Assembly (NCBI GenBank): GCA_937934115.1
Contig: CALHAH010000035.1
Coordinates: 1 to 64,000, forward strand
Source of the DNA: an uncultured Thermoanaerobaculum sp.
GTDB lineage: Bacteria > Acidobacteriota > Thermoanaerobaculia > Thermoanaerobaculales > Thermoanaerobaculaceae
Reading direction: 5' to 3'
DNA: 64,000 nt
The first letter of the stretch is position 1. Each line of letters starts with the position of its first letter. Below are positions 34,629 to 41,531 of the stretch, in pieces. The position numbers were made by a program, and so were the translations under genes. Below the pieces are notes generated by a model. That model saw only the letters and a program-made list of their open reading frames with translations, was not told the origin of the DNA and ran no database searches.

Positions 34629-35503
34629 TGCTTACCCGCGCCGTTTTTCCTGTGGCTGGCTTTGGAACCCGTTTCTTGCCCGCCTCCAAGGCCATCCCTA
34701 AAGAGCTCATCCCGCTGGTGGACAAACCGGCCCTTCAGTACGTGGTGGAGGAAGCCGTGGCGGCGGGCTTTACCACCGCTATCTTTGTTACCGCCGAAGG
34801 GAAAGCGGCCATTGAAGACCACTTTGACCGCAACCTGCGCTTGGAGGCTTTCCTTGCGCAAAAAGGCAAACAGGAGCTTTTGCGAATGGTGCAAGAACTG
34901 GGAAGCCTTGTGGAGGTGGTGGCGGTTCGCCAAAAGCAAGCCTTGGGGCTTGGGCACGCGGTCCTGCAGGCCGCCTCCCTTCTGGCCAGCGAACCCTTCG
35001 CAGTCTTGTTAGGAGATGACGTCATCGTAGGCGAAAACCCGGCCATTGGCCGGCTTGTGGAGGTGCATCGGCAAACCGGCGCCTCAGTGGTAGCGGTGAT
35101 GGAGGTACCGGGGGAAGAAATTTCCCGCTACGGGTGTGCCGCCGCCGAGCCTTTAGGCAACGGCGTTTTTCGCGTCCATGACCTGGTGGAAAAACCATCA
35201 CCGGAACAGGCCCCTTCCCGCTGGGCGGTGATTGGTCGCTACATCCTCACCCCCACGGTACTGCACGAACTGCGTACCACACCCCCGGACCCGTCTGGAG
35301 AAATCCAGCTCACCGAGGGGCTGCGGCGGACCTTAAAGCGGGAACCCGTCTACGCCTGTACCTTCCCGGGAACGCGGTACGACGCCGGCAACAAGGGCGA
35401 CTTCCTCCGGGCCACGGTAGAGCTGGGGCTTTCCCATCCGGAACTAGGACGCTGGTTTAAAAGCTTTCTCGAAGACCTTGCCCGGCGCCACTTCCAGGTT
35501 TAG
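34628..35503 (+). CDS. galU: UTP-glucose-1-phosphate uridylyltransferase
   Basis: GalU makes UDP-glucose from UTP and glucose-1-phosphate. It has 291 aa. The nucleotidyltransferase signature FPVAGFGTRFLPASKAIPKE is at residues 5-24, with EDHFDRNLRLEAFL near 62, VLLGDDVIVGENP near 125 and a late YDAGNKGDFLRATVELGL. Product sugar would feed the surface glycans suggested by the LPS and glycosyltransferase genes nearby. The 3' end overlaps the convergent zinc-ribbon gene by 47 nt. Confidence 0.96.
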   Translation: MLTRAVFPVAGFGTRFLPASKAIPKELIPLVDKPALQYVVEEAVAAGFTTAIFVTAEGKAAIEDHFDRNLRLEAFLAQKGKQELLRMVQELGSLVEVVAVRQKQALGLGHAVLQAASLLASEPFAVLLGDDVIVGENPAIGRLVEVHRQTGASVVAVMEVPGEEISRYGCAAAEPLGNGVFRVHDLVEKPSPEQAPSRWAVIGRYILTPTVLHELRTTPPDPSGEIQLTEGLRRTLKREPVYACTFPGTRYDAGNKGDFLRATVELGLSHPELGRWFKSFLEDLARRHFQV

Positions 35504-35783
35504 GTTTTTTCCCGCTTCCGGAAGCAGCGTCAGCCGCAGATGCTGCCGAACTCTCGCCGCCGCTCTTCCCCTCGGTGCGGTTTTCCGCCTTCGACCCGTT
35601 CCCCCGGCGGCCGTAGTCGGTGACGTACCAACCCGTGCCTTTGAAGTGGAGAGCCGGTGAAGCCAGCACTTTGTGGACGGGACCGCCACAGTGGGGACAC
35701 GAAGCCAGCGGCGGTGCAGCAACTCGCTGCATGACTTCCGTGTGAACGCCACAGTTTGCACAGGCGTACTCGTACAGTGGCAT
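35457..35783 (-). CDS. FmdB-type zinc-ribbon protein
   Basis: This is a 108-aa protein beginning MPLYEYACANCG, with a second CxxC pair (CPHCGG near residue 33) that completes the FmdB/CxxC_CXXC_SSSS zinc ribbon. The ribbon is followed by FKGTGWYVTDYGRR, a family hallmark, and a low-complexity Ser/Gly/Lys tail. The ATG at 35783 is 6 nt from an AAGGAGG, better placed than the ATG two codons earlier. Function is unknown; FmdB was once linked to amidase regulation. The tail is antisense to the end of galU. Confidence 0.9.
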   Translation of the reverse strand: MPLYEYACANCGVHTEVMQRVAAPPLASCPHCGGPVHKVLASPALHFKGTGWYVTDYGRRGNGSKAENRTEGKSGGESSAASAADAASGSGKKPKPGSGAGQGLRESF

Positions 35784-35894
35784 GGCCATCCTCCTTGTGC
35801 TGCAAATCCTGGGGCTTGCTCAGCATCCCCTTTTTCGCACCCCAGGCAGTGAGGTGGCCGCGCCTGGCGCGGCAACCGCTCATATAATACACCC

Positions 35895-36668
35895 TCAGCC
35901 GGCCGACACCTGCACCTTGATGCCACCCTGGTCCTTGACCTTTTGGATCAAACCCAAGCAGTGAAACGCGTAGAGCACCCGGGCGTTGAGGCCGGGGGCA
36001 AAGGGTCCTTGCTCGCACAGCTCGTAAAAGGTCTTGCGGCCATCCACCAAAGCCAAGAGCTGCTCCTCCTGAGTTTCCAACTCCAACCCCCTTAGATGCT
36101 CAGGGGTAGGTACCCTTTGGAAAACCGTCATTTTGCTCCCCAAGCGCGCCACCAACCGGCGAGCATCAGGGACGGTTTTACAACCGTGGAGCACAGCTCT
36201 GGGAGTTGGGATGCGGAGCTTATAGGCTTCGTCGGTGCGGTATTCCCCTAAGGTAAAGGTCACTTTGCCTTCGTTCACCCCGAAAAGCCCCCACACGATG
36301 CGCTGCACCTGCTCCAGCACCGCCACCCGCAGCTCGGCTTCCGTGAGCACTCCCATTTCCACCAGCACCTGCCCGTGGCGCTTGTGAGGGTTTTGCAAGA
36401 GCAAAAGCGAGGAGGCCCGGTACTGTTCGTGGGTAATGCGCCCGGCCGCGAGAAGCATGTCACCGAGGGACTCAGCCCGGTTGGTGGAAGTGGCAAAGAT
36501 AATGTCGCCGTCGTATATGAAAACCCGCTTGCGGGCGTCACCTACCTCCGCTTCCAAAACCCCGGGAACGCGGTAACGGTGGATGGTGGCGAGCATTTCC
36601 GGAAGTGGCGTTTCCGCAAGCTCCCCCACGTAGATATGACGCGAACCCTGGGCTCCCACAGCAGGCAT
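35895..36668 (-). CDS. DUF4388 domain protein
   Basis: This is a roughly 257-aa protein. The first half is DUF4388-like: HIYVGELAETPLPEMLATIH, RVFIYDGDIIFATSTNRAES near residue 55, LGDMLLAAGRITHEQYRASS, and a GQVLVEMGVLTEAELRVAVL segment that resembles the PilB/GspE N-domain. DUF4388 proteins appear in gliding, pilus and signalling contexts. The open frame continues upstream to 36773 only by running through tRNA-Sec, so that extension is rejected. Start ATG 36668 is given. A TAGGAT hexamer overlapping it would instead favour GTG 36659 as a leaderless start. Confidence 0.75.
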   Translation of the reverse strand: MPAVGAQGSRHIYVGELAETPLPEMLATIHRYRVPGVLEAEVGDARKRVFIYDGDIIFATSTNRAESLGDMLLAAGRITHEQYRASSLLLLQNPHKRHGQVLVEMGVLTEAELRVAVLEQVQRIVWGLFGVNEGKVTFTLGEYRTDEAYKLRIPTPRAVLHGCKTVPDARRLVARLGSKMTVFQRVPTPEHLRGLELETQEEQLLALVDGRKTFYELCEQGPFAPGLNARVLYAFHCLGLIQKVKDQGGIKVQVSAG

Positions 36669-36695
36669 CCTAGCACGTTCCTGCGCACAGAGTTT

Positions 36696-36791
36696 CGGAA
36701 GCGCATGGGAATCGAACCCACCCCCAACCGCCTTCTGCGGCTGGGCAACGGTTTTGAAGACCGCGAGGGCCACCAGGCCCCGTGCGCTTCC
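36696..36791 (-). tRNA. selC: tRNA-Sec (anticodon UCA)
   Basis: On the minus strand an 8-bp acceptor stem GGAAGCGC/GCGCTTCC encloses a D-arm, an anticodon loop CTTCAAA (anticodon TCA), a long variable arm (GCCCAGCCGC..GCGGTTGGGG) and a T-loop GGTTCGATTCC. Total is 96 nt with discriminator G and no encoded CCA. The 8-bp acceptor, the long extra arm and the UCA anticodon identify selenocysteine tRNA rather than Ser or Leu. It implies SelA/SelB and at least one selenoprotein elsewhere; none is evident in this window. Confidence 0.93.
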
Positions 36792-36806
36792 GCGGGTATT
36801 TTACCG

Positions 36807-37856
36807 CTACGGCTGAGGCGACACCTTCTGGAGGGGCACGAGAATGGCATCGCCGGTGCGGTTGTCCACCACCGAAGCATACGCAAAAAGCCTTGCCCCG
36901 GAAGGCGTGCAGGAAAGTACCACGTAGAAATCTTCCACAGCTTGATCGGTAACTTTTTCAAGGACCTTGTCCAGCTGCGTGAACTCGTAGGGTTGTAAGT
37001 CCTGCTGGAACTCGCCCATGAGAATGCCGTCCGCACGAAAGAAGCGCAGATGGGCGGTAATTGTGGCGGGTGTCGCGTTGAGAAGGCCGAGGTTTGTGCG
37101 AAAGCCGTCAGCCAGGCTCGGATTGTGCGCGAGCTGTAAAAGCCTGCCCTCTTCACCCGCGAGCAAAGCTTGGGCTAACCCCAGAACCGGCACAAATTGC
37201 CCGTAGGTGCCGCCCACCAAAGCGTTGTAGGTACGGCTCGTTGCTAAAACCACTCCCGGCGCCGCTTCCAGACGCAGCGCCGCCGCACCTTGAGCTCCAA
37301 ATTCCGCAAGGATCACGTCCTGATGCCGCCGCGCTTGCCTCGCTCCCACGCTGAAGTTCTTGCACACAGGGCTCAGGTTTTCTGTGCCCCGTCTGAGCAG
37401 ACACAGCTTGTAGGAAGCTGGCAGGGAAGTCACATTGTGGACCACCAAGTCTGTGCGCCAGTTGGTGTCGTTGTCCCCCCGCACGTGCGCTGCCACCAAA
37501 ACGTAAAGATCGCTGGGCACCGGCGACGGTTCCACGGTGAGATCCAGAAAACCCGAAGCACTTTGCCCGCTCACTTTACCGGAGGCCACGATTCGGAAGT
37601 TTCCCGCTGCCAAATAGGTGTGCTTTATCTGTTTGCATCCTCCGAAAAGCACGCACTCTATGCCCCAGCTTACCTTCCCTGTGGCACCGTCCCCAAAATC
37701 AAAAAGCACCTCATCGCCGCTTTGGATCACCGGAGGCGAGAACGTAAAAATCACTTCCTCACCCACCCGCGGACGGTTTGGTGAGACGGTAATGGTGAGG
37801 TCTACGGCTTCGCTGTTCACTGCCAAGCACATCAAACCAAGGACAAGAAGCCTCAT
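36807..37856 (-). CDS. Secreted PKD-domain protein (paralogue of 672-1589)
   Basis: This is a 349-aa exported protein (signal peptide MRLLVLGLMCLAVNSEA). Residues about 20-110 form a PKD-like domain (TFSPPVIQSGDEVLFDFGDG with the DFGDG hallmark, and the later KHTYLAAGNFRIVASG). The remainder repeats the module seen at 672-1589: TDLVVHNVTS, ATSRTYNALVGGTYGQFVPV, FRTNLGLLNATPATITAHLR, and a late VDNRTGDAI. PKD domains are common in surface and secreted proteins that bind polymers or partners. ATG 37856 is used because the signal peptide begins there. Confidence 0.83.
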   Translation of the reverse strand: MRLLVLGLMCLAVNSEAVDLTITVSPNRPRVGEEVIFTFSPPVIQSGDEVLFDFGDGATGKVSWGIECVLFGGCKQIKHTYLAAGNFRIVASGKVSGQSASGFLDLTVEPSPVPSDLYVLVAAHVRGDNDTNWRTDLVVHNVTSLPASYKLCLLRRGTENLSPVCKNFSVGARQARRHQDVILAEFGAQGAAALRLEAAPGVVLATSRTYNALVGGTYGQFVPVLGLAQALLAGEEGRLLQLAHNPSLADGFRTNLGLLNATPATITAHLRFFRADGILMGEFQQDLQPYEFTQLDKVLEKVTDQAVEDFYVVLSCTPSGARLFAYASVVDNRTGDAILVPLQKVSPQP

Positions 37857-37986
37857 GGTTTCTCCCACCGGCTCCCTCCCGGGAAAACACCGGAAAGGAG
37901 CCTTTCCCAATAATACCTCCAAGCAACATCACAGCGCACTGATGCCGTATCTAAAAGCAAGAAGTTGAGGGAAACGCCCCCGCCGC

Positions 37987-38015
37987 TTGACGGAGAAGCG
38001 CGAGTTTGCTACCTT
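37987..38015 (+). promoter_or_regulatory. Promoter of tRNA-Ala
   Basis: TTGACG (37987-37992), a 17-bp spacer, and TACCTT (38010-38015). Expected transcription start is about 38022, 7 nt before the mature tRNA 5' end. Confidence 0.7.
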
Positions 38016-38028
38016 CAAGTCCCCTGGT

Positions 38029-38104
38029 GGGGCCGTAGCTCAGTTGGGAGAGCGCATGAATGGCATTCATGAGGTCGTGGGTTCGACTCCCATCGGCTCC
38101 ACCA
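38029..38104 (+). tRNA. tRNA-Ala (anticodon GGC)
   Basis: This is a 76-nt cloverleaf: acceptor GGGGCCG/CGGCTCC, D-arm GCTCAGTTGGGAGAGC, anticodon stem-loop CATGA-ATGGCAT-TCATG (anticodon GGC), variable loop AGGTC, T-arm GTGGGTTCGACTCCCAT, discriminator A and encoded CCA (38102-38104). Confidence 0.97.
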
Positions 38105-38520
38105 TGTTTTCCCTTCGGCAAAGCCCAACCATGAGAGTCGTTATCGGCTCAGTGTCTCCCGCGGGGGGCAGGCCCCGCACCACCCCAATGCTCGCCATCG
38201 CCCTTGGCCGCCCCACGGATTGCTGCTGTCGTGCCCCGTCGTGAATGGTGCGGAACGGCGTAGCCTCTCGCAACCCCAGCGCTCGCCCCGGCAAAGCTGA
38301 GCTTCACTGACGCTCGCACCGGGAAAGCGGGGTGCTCGCTCTTCTGGGGCCACCGCTTTTACGGTGGCGGACAGCAAACAAGCCTGCACCGCACGCGCGT
38401 ACCACGTTTTTTTATCCTGCGGTGGGTAAAGCGGCCCACTGCCGGCGCAAGACACGGCAAAAAGCCGCGGACACGGGGCACCCTCCACGCTAACCGCTAC
38501 TCTGGCCCGAAGCCGCAACC
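38105..38520. other. Unassigned 416-bp intergenic region
   Basis: No convincing gene is seen between tRNA-Ala and hflX. A 125-codon open frame on the minus strand lacks a Shine-Dalgarno sequence, has an erratic composition and matches no family I recognise. On the minus strand near 38285-38310 the sequence ctttgccggggcgagcgctgg resembles the ctttgccggtgcgcgcgttgg core of the dispersed repeat (3 mismatches in about 23), so it may hold a degenerate copy. A small structured RNA is possible, but no known RNA signature (tmRNA, RNase P, 6S, SRP) was recognised. Confidence 0.4.
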
Positions 38521-39735
38521 TTACCGTCGGCGGAGATAAAGCTCCACAGCTTCTGCGGAAAAGCGGCGACCCACCAAATCCCGACGACTCAGAGCCTGGC
38601 TTAGTTCCCCTGGCGTTTGTAGCGACACCCGAACCACATCCACTACGTCTCTTTTTATGAGCTCGTCGGCCATGGCTTGGCGTAGCGCCGAAAGCCCAAA
38701 GCCGGTCCGGGCAGAGACAAAGACGCTACGGCGGTCATAGGGGAGATTCGGCCACTCTTCCGCCAAGAGGTCCACTTTGTTCAAAGCCAGCAAGCAGCCG
38801 CTGGGATCCACGCCCAAAGACTCCAGCACCTCTTCCCCCACTCGCAGGTGTTCTTGCCAGCGGGGATGGGAAACATCCACGACGTGAAGCAAAAGATCGG
38901 CAGATGCCGCTTCCAAAAGCGTGGCTCGGAAGGACGCCACCAGCTGATGGGGCAGCTTGCGGATAAAACCCACGGTGTCCGCCACCACCACCGCCAGGCC
39001 ACCTTCCAGAGCCGCACGCCGAACCAAGGGATCCAAGGTGGCAAAAAGGCGGTTTTCCACCACCGTGCTTTCCCGGGTAAGCTGCTGGAAGAGGGCGGAT
39101 TTGCCGGCATTGGTGTAGCCCACCAGTGCCACCGAGGGAAACCCTTGCCGACGCCGGCGTTGCACGAATCGCTCTTTGGCCACCCGCTGCAGCTCTCGCC
39201 GCAGGAGCGTGATGCGCCGCTTGATCACCCGCCGGTCAATTTCCAGCTGGGTTTCCCCCACCCCCCGGGTGCCAATGCCTCCTGCTTGCCGGGAAAGGTG
39301 CTGCCACCGGCGTGTCAACCGCGGAAGCAGGTACTCTAACTGTGCTAACTCCACCTGGAGCTTGGCTTCCCGGGTTCTGGCGCGCAAAGCAAAGATATCC
39401 AGGATTACCGCCGCTCGATCCAAAACCTTCACGCCCTCGGGTAAGCTTTCTTCCAAATGGTGCACCTGGGCGGGGGTGAGATCGGCATCAAAGGCCACCA
39501 AACCGGCGCCCGTTTCGTTCACCAGGTCCCGCAGCTCGCAAACCTTGCCTCGGCCAAGGTAGGTGGCGGGATCGGGGGCCACGCGTTTTTGCACCAACCG
39601 CGCCACCACATCGGCACCGGCAGTGTGCAAAAGCGCGCTAAGCTCATCTAGGTCCGCGTGAACCGCGACCACCGGCAGCCCTTCGGTGGCCACACTCACC
39701 ACCACTGCCTTTTCCCGCATCACCATCGCTATCAT
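38521..39735 (-). CDS. hflX: GTPase HflX
   Basis: This is a 404-aa ribosome-associated GTPase: N-terminal HflX domain (LDELSALLHTAGADVVARLV; PATYLGRGKV near residue 58), LLPRLTRRWQHLSRQAGGIG, GTRGVGETQLEIDRR near 155, G1 loop VGYTNAGKSALF near 205, DTVGFIRKLPHQLVASFRAT and NKVDLL. HflX splits stalled or stressed 70S ribosomes in model bacteria. ATG 39735 is the longest start; a TACCAT hexamer at 39734-39739 would fit a leaderless start at the ATG three codons in (39726). Confidence 0.95.
   Translation of the reverse strand: MIAMVMREKAVVVSVATEGLPVVAVHADLDELSALLHTAGADVVARLVQKRVAPDPATYLGRGKVCELRDLVNETGAGLVAFDADLTPAQVHHLEESLPEGVKVLDRAAVILDIFALRARTREAKLQVELAQLEYLLPRLTRRWQHLSRQAGGIGTRGVGETQLEIDRRVIKRRITLLRRELQRVAKERFVQRRRRQGFPSVALVGYTNAGKSALFQQLTRESTVVENRLFATLDPLVRRAALEGGLAVVVADTVGFIRKLPHQLVASFRATLLEAASADLLLHVVDVSHPRWQEHLRVGEEVLESLGVDPSGCLLALNKVDLLAEEWPNLPYDRRSVFVSARTGFGLSALRQAMADELIKRDVVDVVRVSLQTPGELSQALSRRDLVGRRFSAEAVELYLRRR
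39730..39735 (+). promoter_or_regulatory. Leaderless-type -10 element of the homocysteine methyltransferase gene
   Basis: TATCAT, then 6 nt (ggtaag), then GTG at 39742. It lies across the hflX start codon on the opposite strand, so the two divergent genes share a promoter region only a few bases wide. Confidence 0.6.
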
Positions 39736-39741
39736 GGTAAG

Positions 39742-40668
39742 GTGCGAGAGGCAAAAGCGTCAACGGTCGCGCGAGACCAATCCCCGTCCTTTGCTGAGTT
39801 TCTCAAAAGCAAACCGCGCCTTTTGGACGGGGCCATGGGCTCCGAGCTCTTACGCCGGGGAGTAACCTCGGCCACCACCTTATGGGGGGTGGGAGCTTTG
39901 ATCCACGACCCCCAAGCCGTCCTTCAGGTGCACCGAGACTACGTCGCTGCCGGCTGTGAGGTGCTTACCGCCAACACGTTTCGCGTGGCACCCTACGCAC
40001 TCCGTCGCTTCCCGCGCTACCCGAAACCCCAAGAGCTGGCAAAAACCGCGGTGGACCTAGCGCGGGAAGCAGCGCGTACATCCGCGCGGCAGGTTTTGGT
40101 GCTGGCTTCCATGACTACCCTGGAGGACTGCTACCAACCGCACTTGGTTCCCAGCGATGCCACCTTGGCGCAGGAGCATCGCCGCACCGCGGAGGTTTTG
40201 GCCGGTGCCGAGCCGGATGGCTTGCTTTTGGAAACCTTCAACACCATTCGCGAAGCGCAAGCGGCTTGCCAGGCGGCGGTTGCCACCGGTCTGCCGGTGA
40301 TCGTGTGCTTTACCTGCCAAAGCGGCGGACGGCTGTTGTCTGGGGAAAACACCGCTGCCGCCGCGCGAGCGGTGACCATGCCGGGGGTGGTGGCGGTAGG
40401 CGTCAACTGCACGCGGATTTCCGACCTCATGCCCGCTCTCATGCCCATGGCCTTGGGCACCGATTTGCCCCTGGTTGCCTACGCCAACAACGCCTGGTAC
40501 GACGAGCAAAGCCCCCACTTAGCCGCGGCTCGGGTTTCCCCGCAAACGTATGCCCGATGCATGCTTGCCTGTGTGGCCGCCGGGGCGCGATTGGTGGGGG
40601 GGTGCTGCGGCACAACCCCTGAGGACATGGCTGCGGTACGGGCCATGTTGGACAAGCACTTTCCGTGA
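39742..40668 (+). CDS. Homocysteine S-methyltransferase family protein
   Basis: This is a 308-aa TIM-barrel enzyme of the Hcy-binding family. The entry motif LLDGAMGSELLRRGV is near residue 25. The zinc thiolate ligands are Cys223 in GVNCTR and Cys288-Cys289 in VGGCCGTTP, the complete C..CC set. It resembles MmuM/BHMT or the N-terminal module of MetH; the methyl donor (S-methylmethionine, betaine or another) cannot be told from sequence. The GTG at 39742 is chosen from the -10 spacing. Its stop lies just ahead of nadC. Confidence 0.88.
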   Translation: MREAKASTVARDQSPSFAEFLKSKPRLLDGAMGSELLRRGVTSATTLWGVGALIHDPQAVLQVHRDYVAAGCEVLTANTFRVAPYALRRFPRYPKPQELAKTAVDLAREAARTSARQVLVLASMTTLEDCYQPHLVPSDATLAQEHRRTAEVLAGAEPDGLLLETFNTIREAQAACQAAVATGLPVIVCFTCQSGGRLLSGENTAAAARAVTMPGVVAVGVNCTRISDLMPALMPMALGTDLPLVAYANNAWYDEQSPHLAAARVSPQTYARCMLACVAAGARLVGGCCGTTPEDMAAVRAMLDKHFP

Positions 40669-40673
40669 AGGGT

Positions 40674-40679
40674 TACAAT
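40674..40679 (+). promoter_or_regulatory. Leaderless-type -10 element of nadC
   Basis: TACAAT, 6 nt (cccacc), then GTG 40686. This argues for 40686 rather than the GTGA-overlapping GTG at 40665 as the nadC start. Confidence 0.62.
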
Positions 40680-40685
40680 CCCACC

Positions 40686-41531
40686 GTGAGCGAGTTACCA
40701 GAGCCGTACGCTTCCAGCCTCCCCCCACTTTTAGCCCTGGCCTTCGCCGAAGATTTGCCTGATATCACCGGAAACGCGATTTTCAGCGTCGAAACCCAGG
40801 CCAAAGCTCGCATCATTGCAAAAAAGGACGGTGTGCTTGCCGGGGTTCCTGCTGCTGCTTTTTCCTTTCGCTTCGTAGACCCCCGCTGCCAGGTTGTCAT
40901 TCGTTTAGGGGACGGCAGCCCCGTAACGGCAGGTCAAACGATCTTGGAGGTTTGGGGACCTACTCGCGCGTTGCTCGCCGCTGAGCGCACAGCCCTGAAC
41001 TTCTTGATGCGCCTTTCTGGAATTGCCACGCTTACCAGTAAGTTTGTCTTTCGGCTTGCAGGCACCGGTTGTCGCCTTTTGGACACCCGCAAGACCACAC
41101 CCGGGTTTCGCCGATTGGAAAAGCACGCGGTGCGTTGTGGTGGGGGCAGCAACCACCGCATGGGGCTTTTTGACGCCGCTATGATCAAGGACACCCACAT
41201 TGCCGCCTGCGGATCCATTACGCAAGCGGTGGCCCGGGTGCGCGAAGTATGGGGCACGGAAATTCCCCTTATTGTGGAGTGTGGCAGCTTGGAACAGGTG
41301 GACGAAGCTTTGGCGTGCCACGTTTCCCACGTACTCCTCGACAACATGGACCTCCCCACCTTGCGCCAGGCGGTGGCGCGCGCTAAAGGGAAAGCGGTTC
41401 TCGAGGCCTCGGGTGGCATCACCTTGGAAAACGTAAGGGAAATTGCCCTTGCTGGTGTGGATTTTGTTTCCGTGGGTGCCATTACCCATTCGGCGCCAGC
41501 CTTGGATTGCTCAATGGAGGTCGGGCCGTGA
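40686..41531 (+). CDS. nadC: Nicotinate-nucleotide pyrophosphorylase (quinolinate phosphoribosyltransferase)
   Basis: NadC converts quinolinate and PRPP to nicotinate mononucleotide in de novo NAD synthesis. It has 281 aa. Landmarks are FAEDLPDITGNAIF near residue 21, LNFLMRLSGIATLT near 107, LLDTRKTTPGFRRLEKHAVR near 135, GGGSNHRMGLFDAAMIKDTH near 155, and ASGGITLENV near 245. It overlaps nadB by 4 nt; nadA is not in this window. Confidence 0.96.
   Translation: MSELPEPYASSLPPLLALAFAEDLPDITGNAIFSVETQAKARIIAKKDGVLAGVPAAAFSFRFVDPRCQVVIRLGDGSPVTAGQTILEVWGPTRALLAAERTALNFLMRLSGIATLTSKFVFRLAGTGCRLLDTRKTTPGFRRLEKHAVRCGGGSNHRMGLFDAAMIKDTHIAACGSITQAVARVREVWGTEIPLIVECGSLEQVDEALACHVSHVLLDNMDLPTLRQAVARAKGKAVLEASGGITLENVREIALAGVDFVSVGAITHSAPALDCSMEVGP

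Noticed and set aside
35882..35889. TATAAT-like hexamer before the zinc-ribbon gene
   Set aside because: No matching -35, and a distance of about 95 nt to the start codon; not strong enough to list as a promoter.
38141..38518. Minus-strand 125-codon open frame next to hflX
   Set aside because: No ribosome site, no recognisable domain, abrupt composition changes; treated as intergenic.
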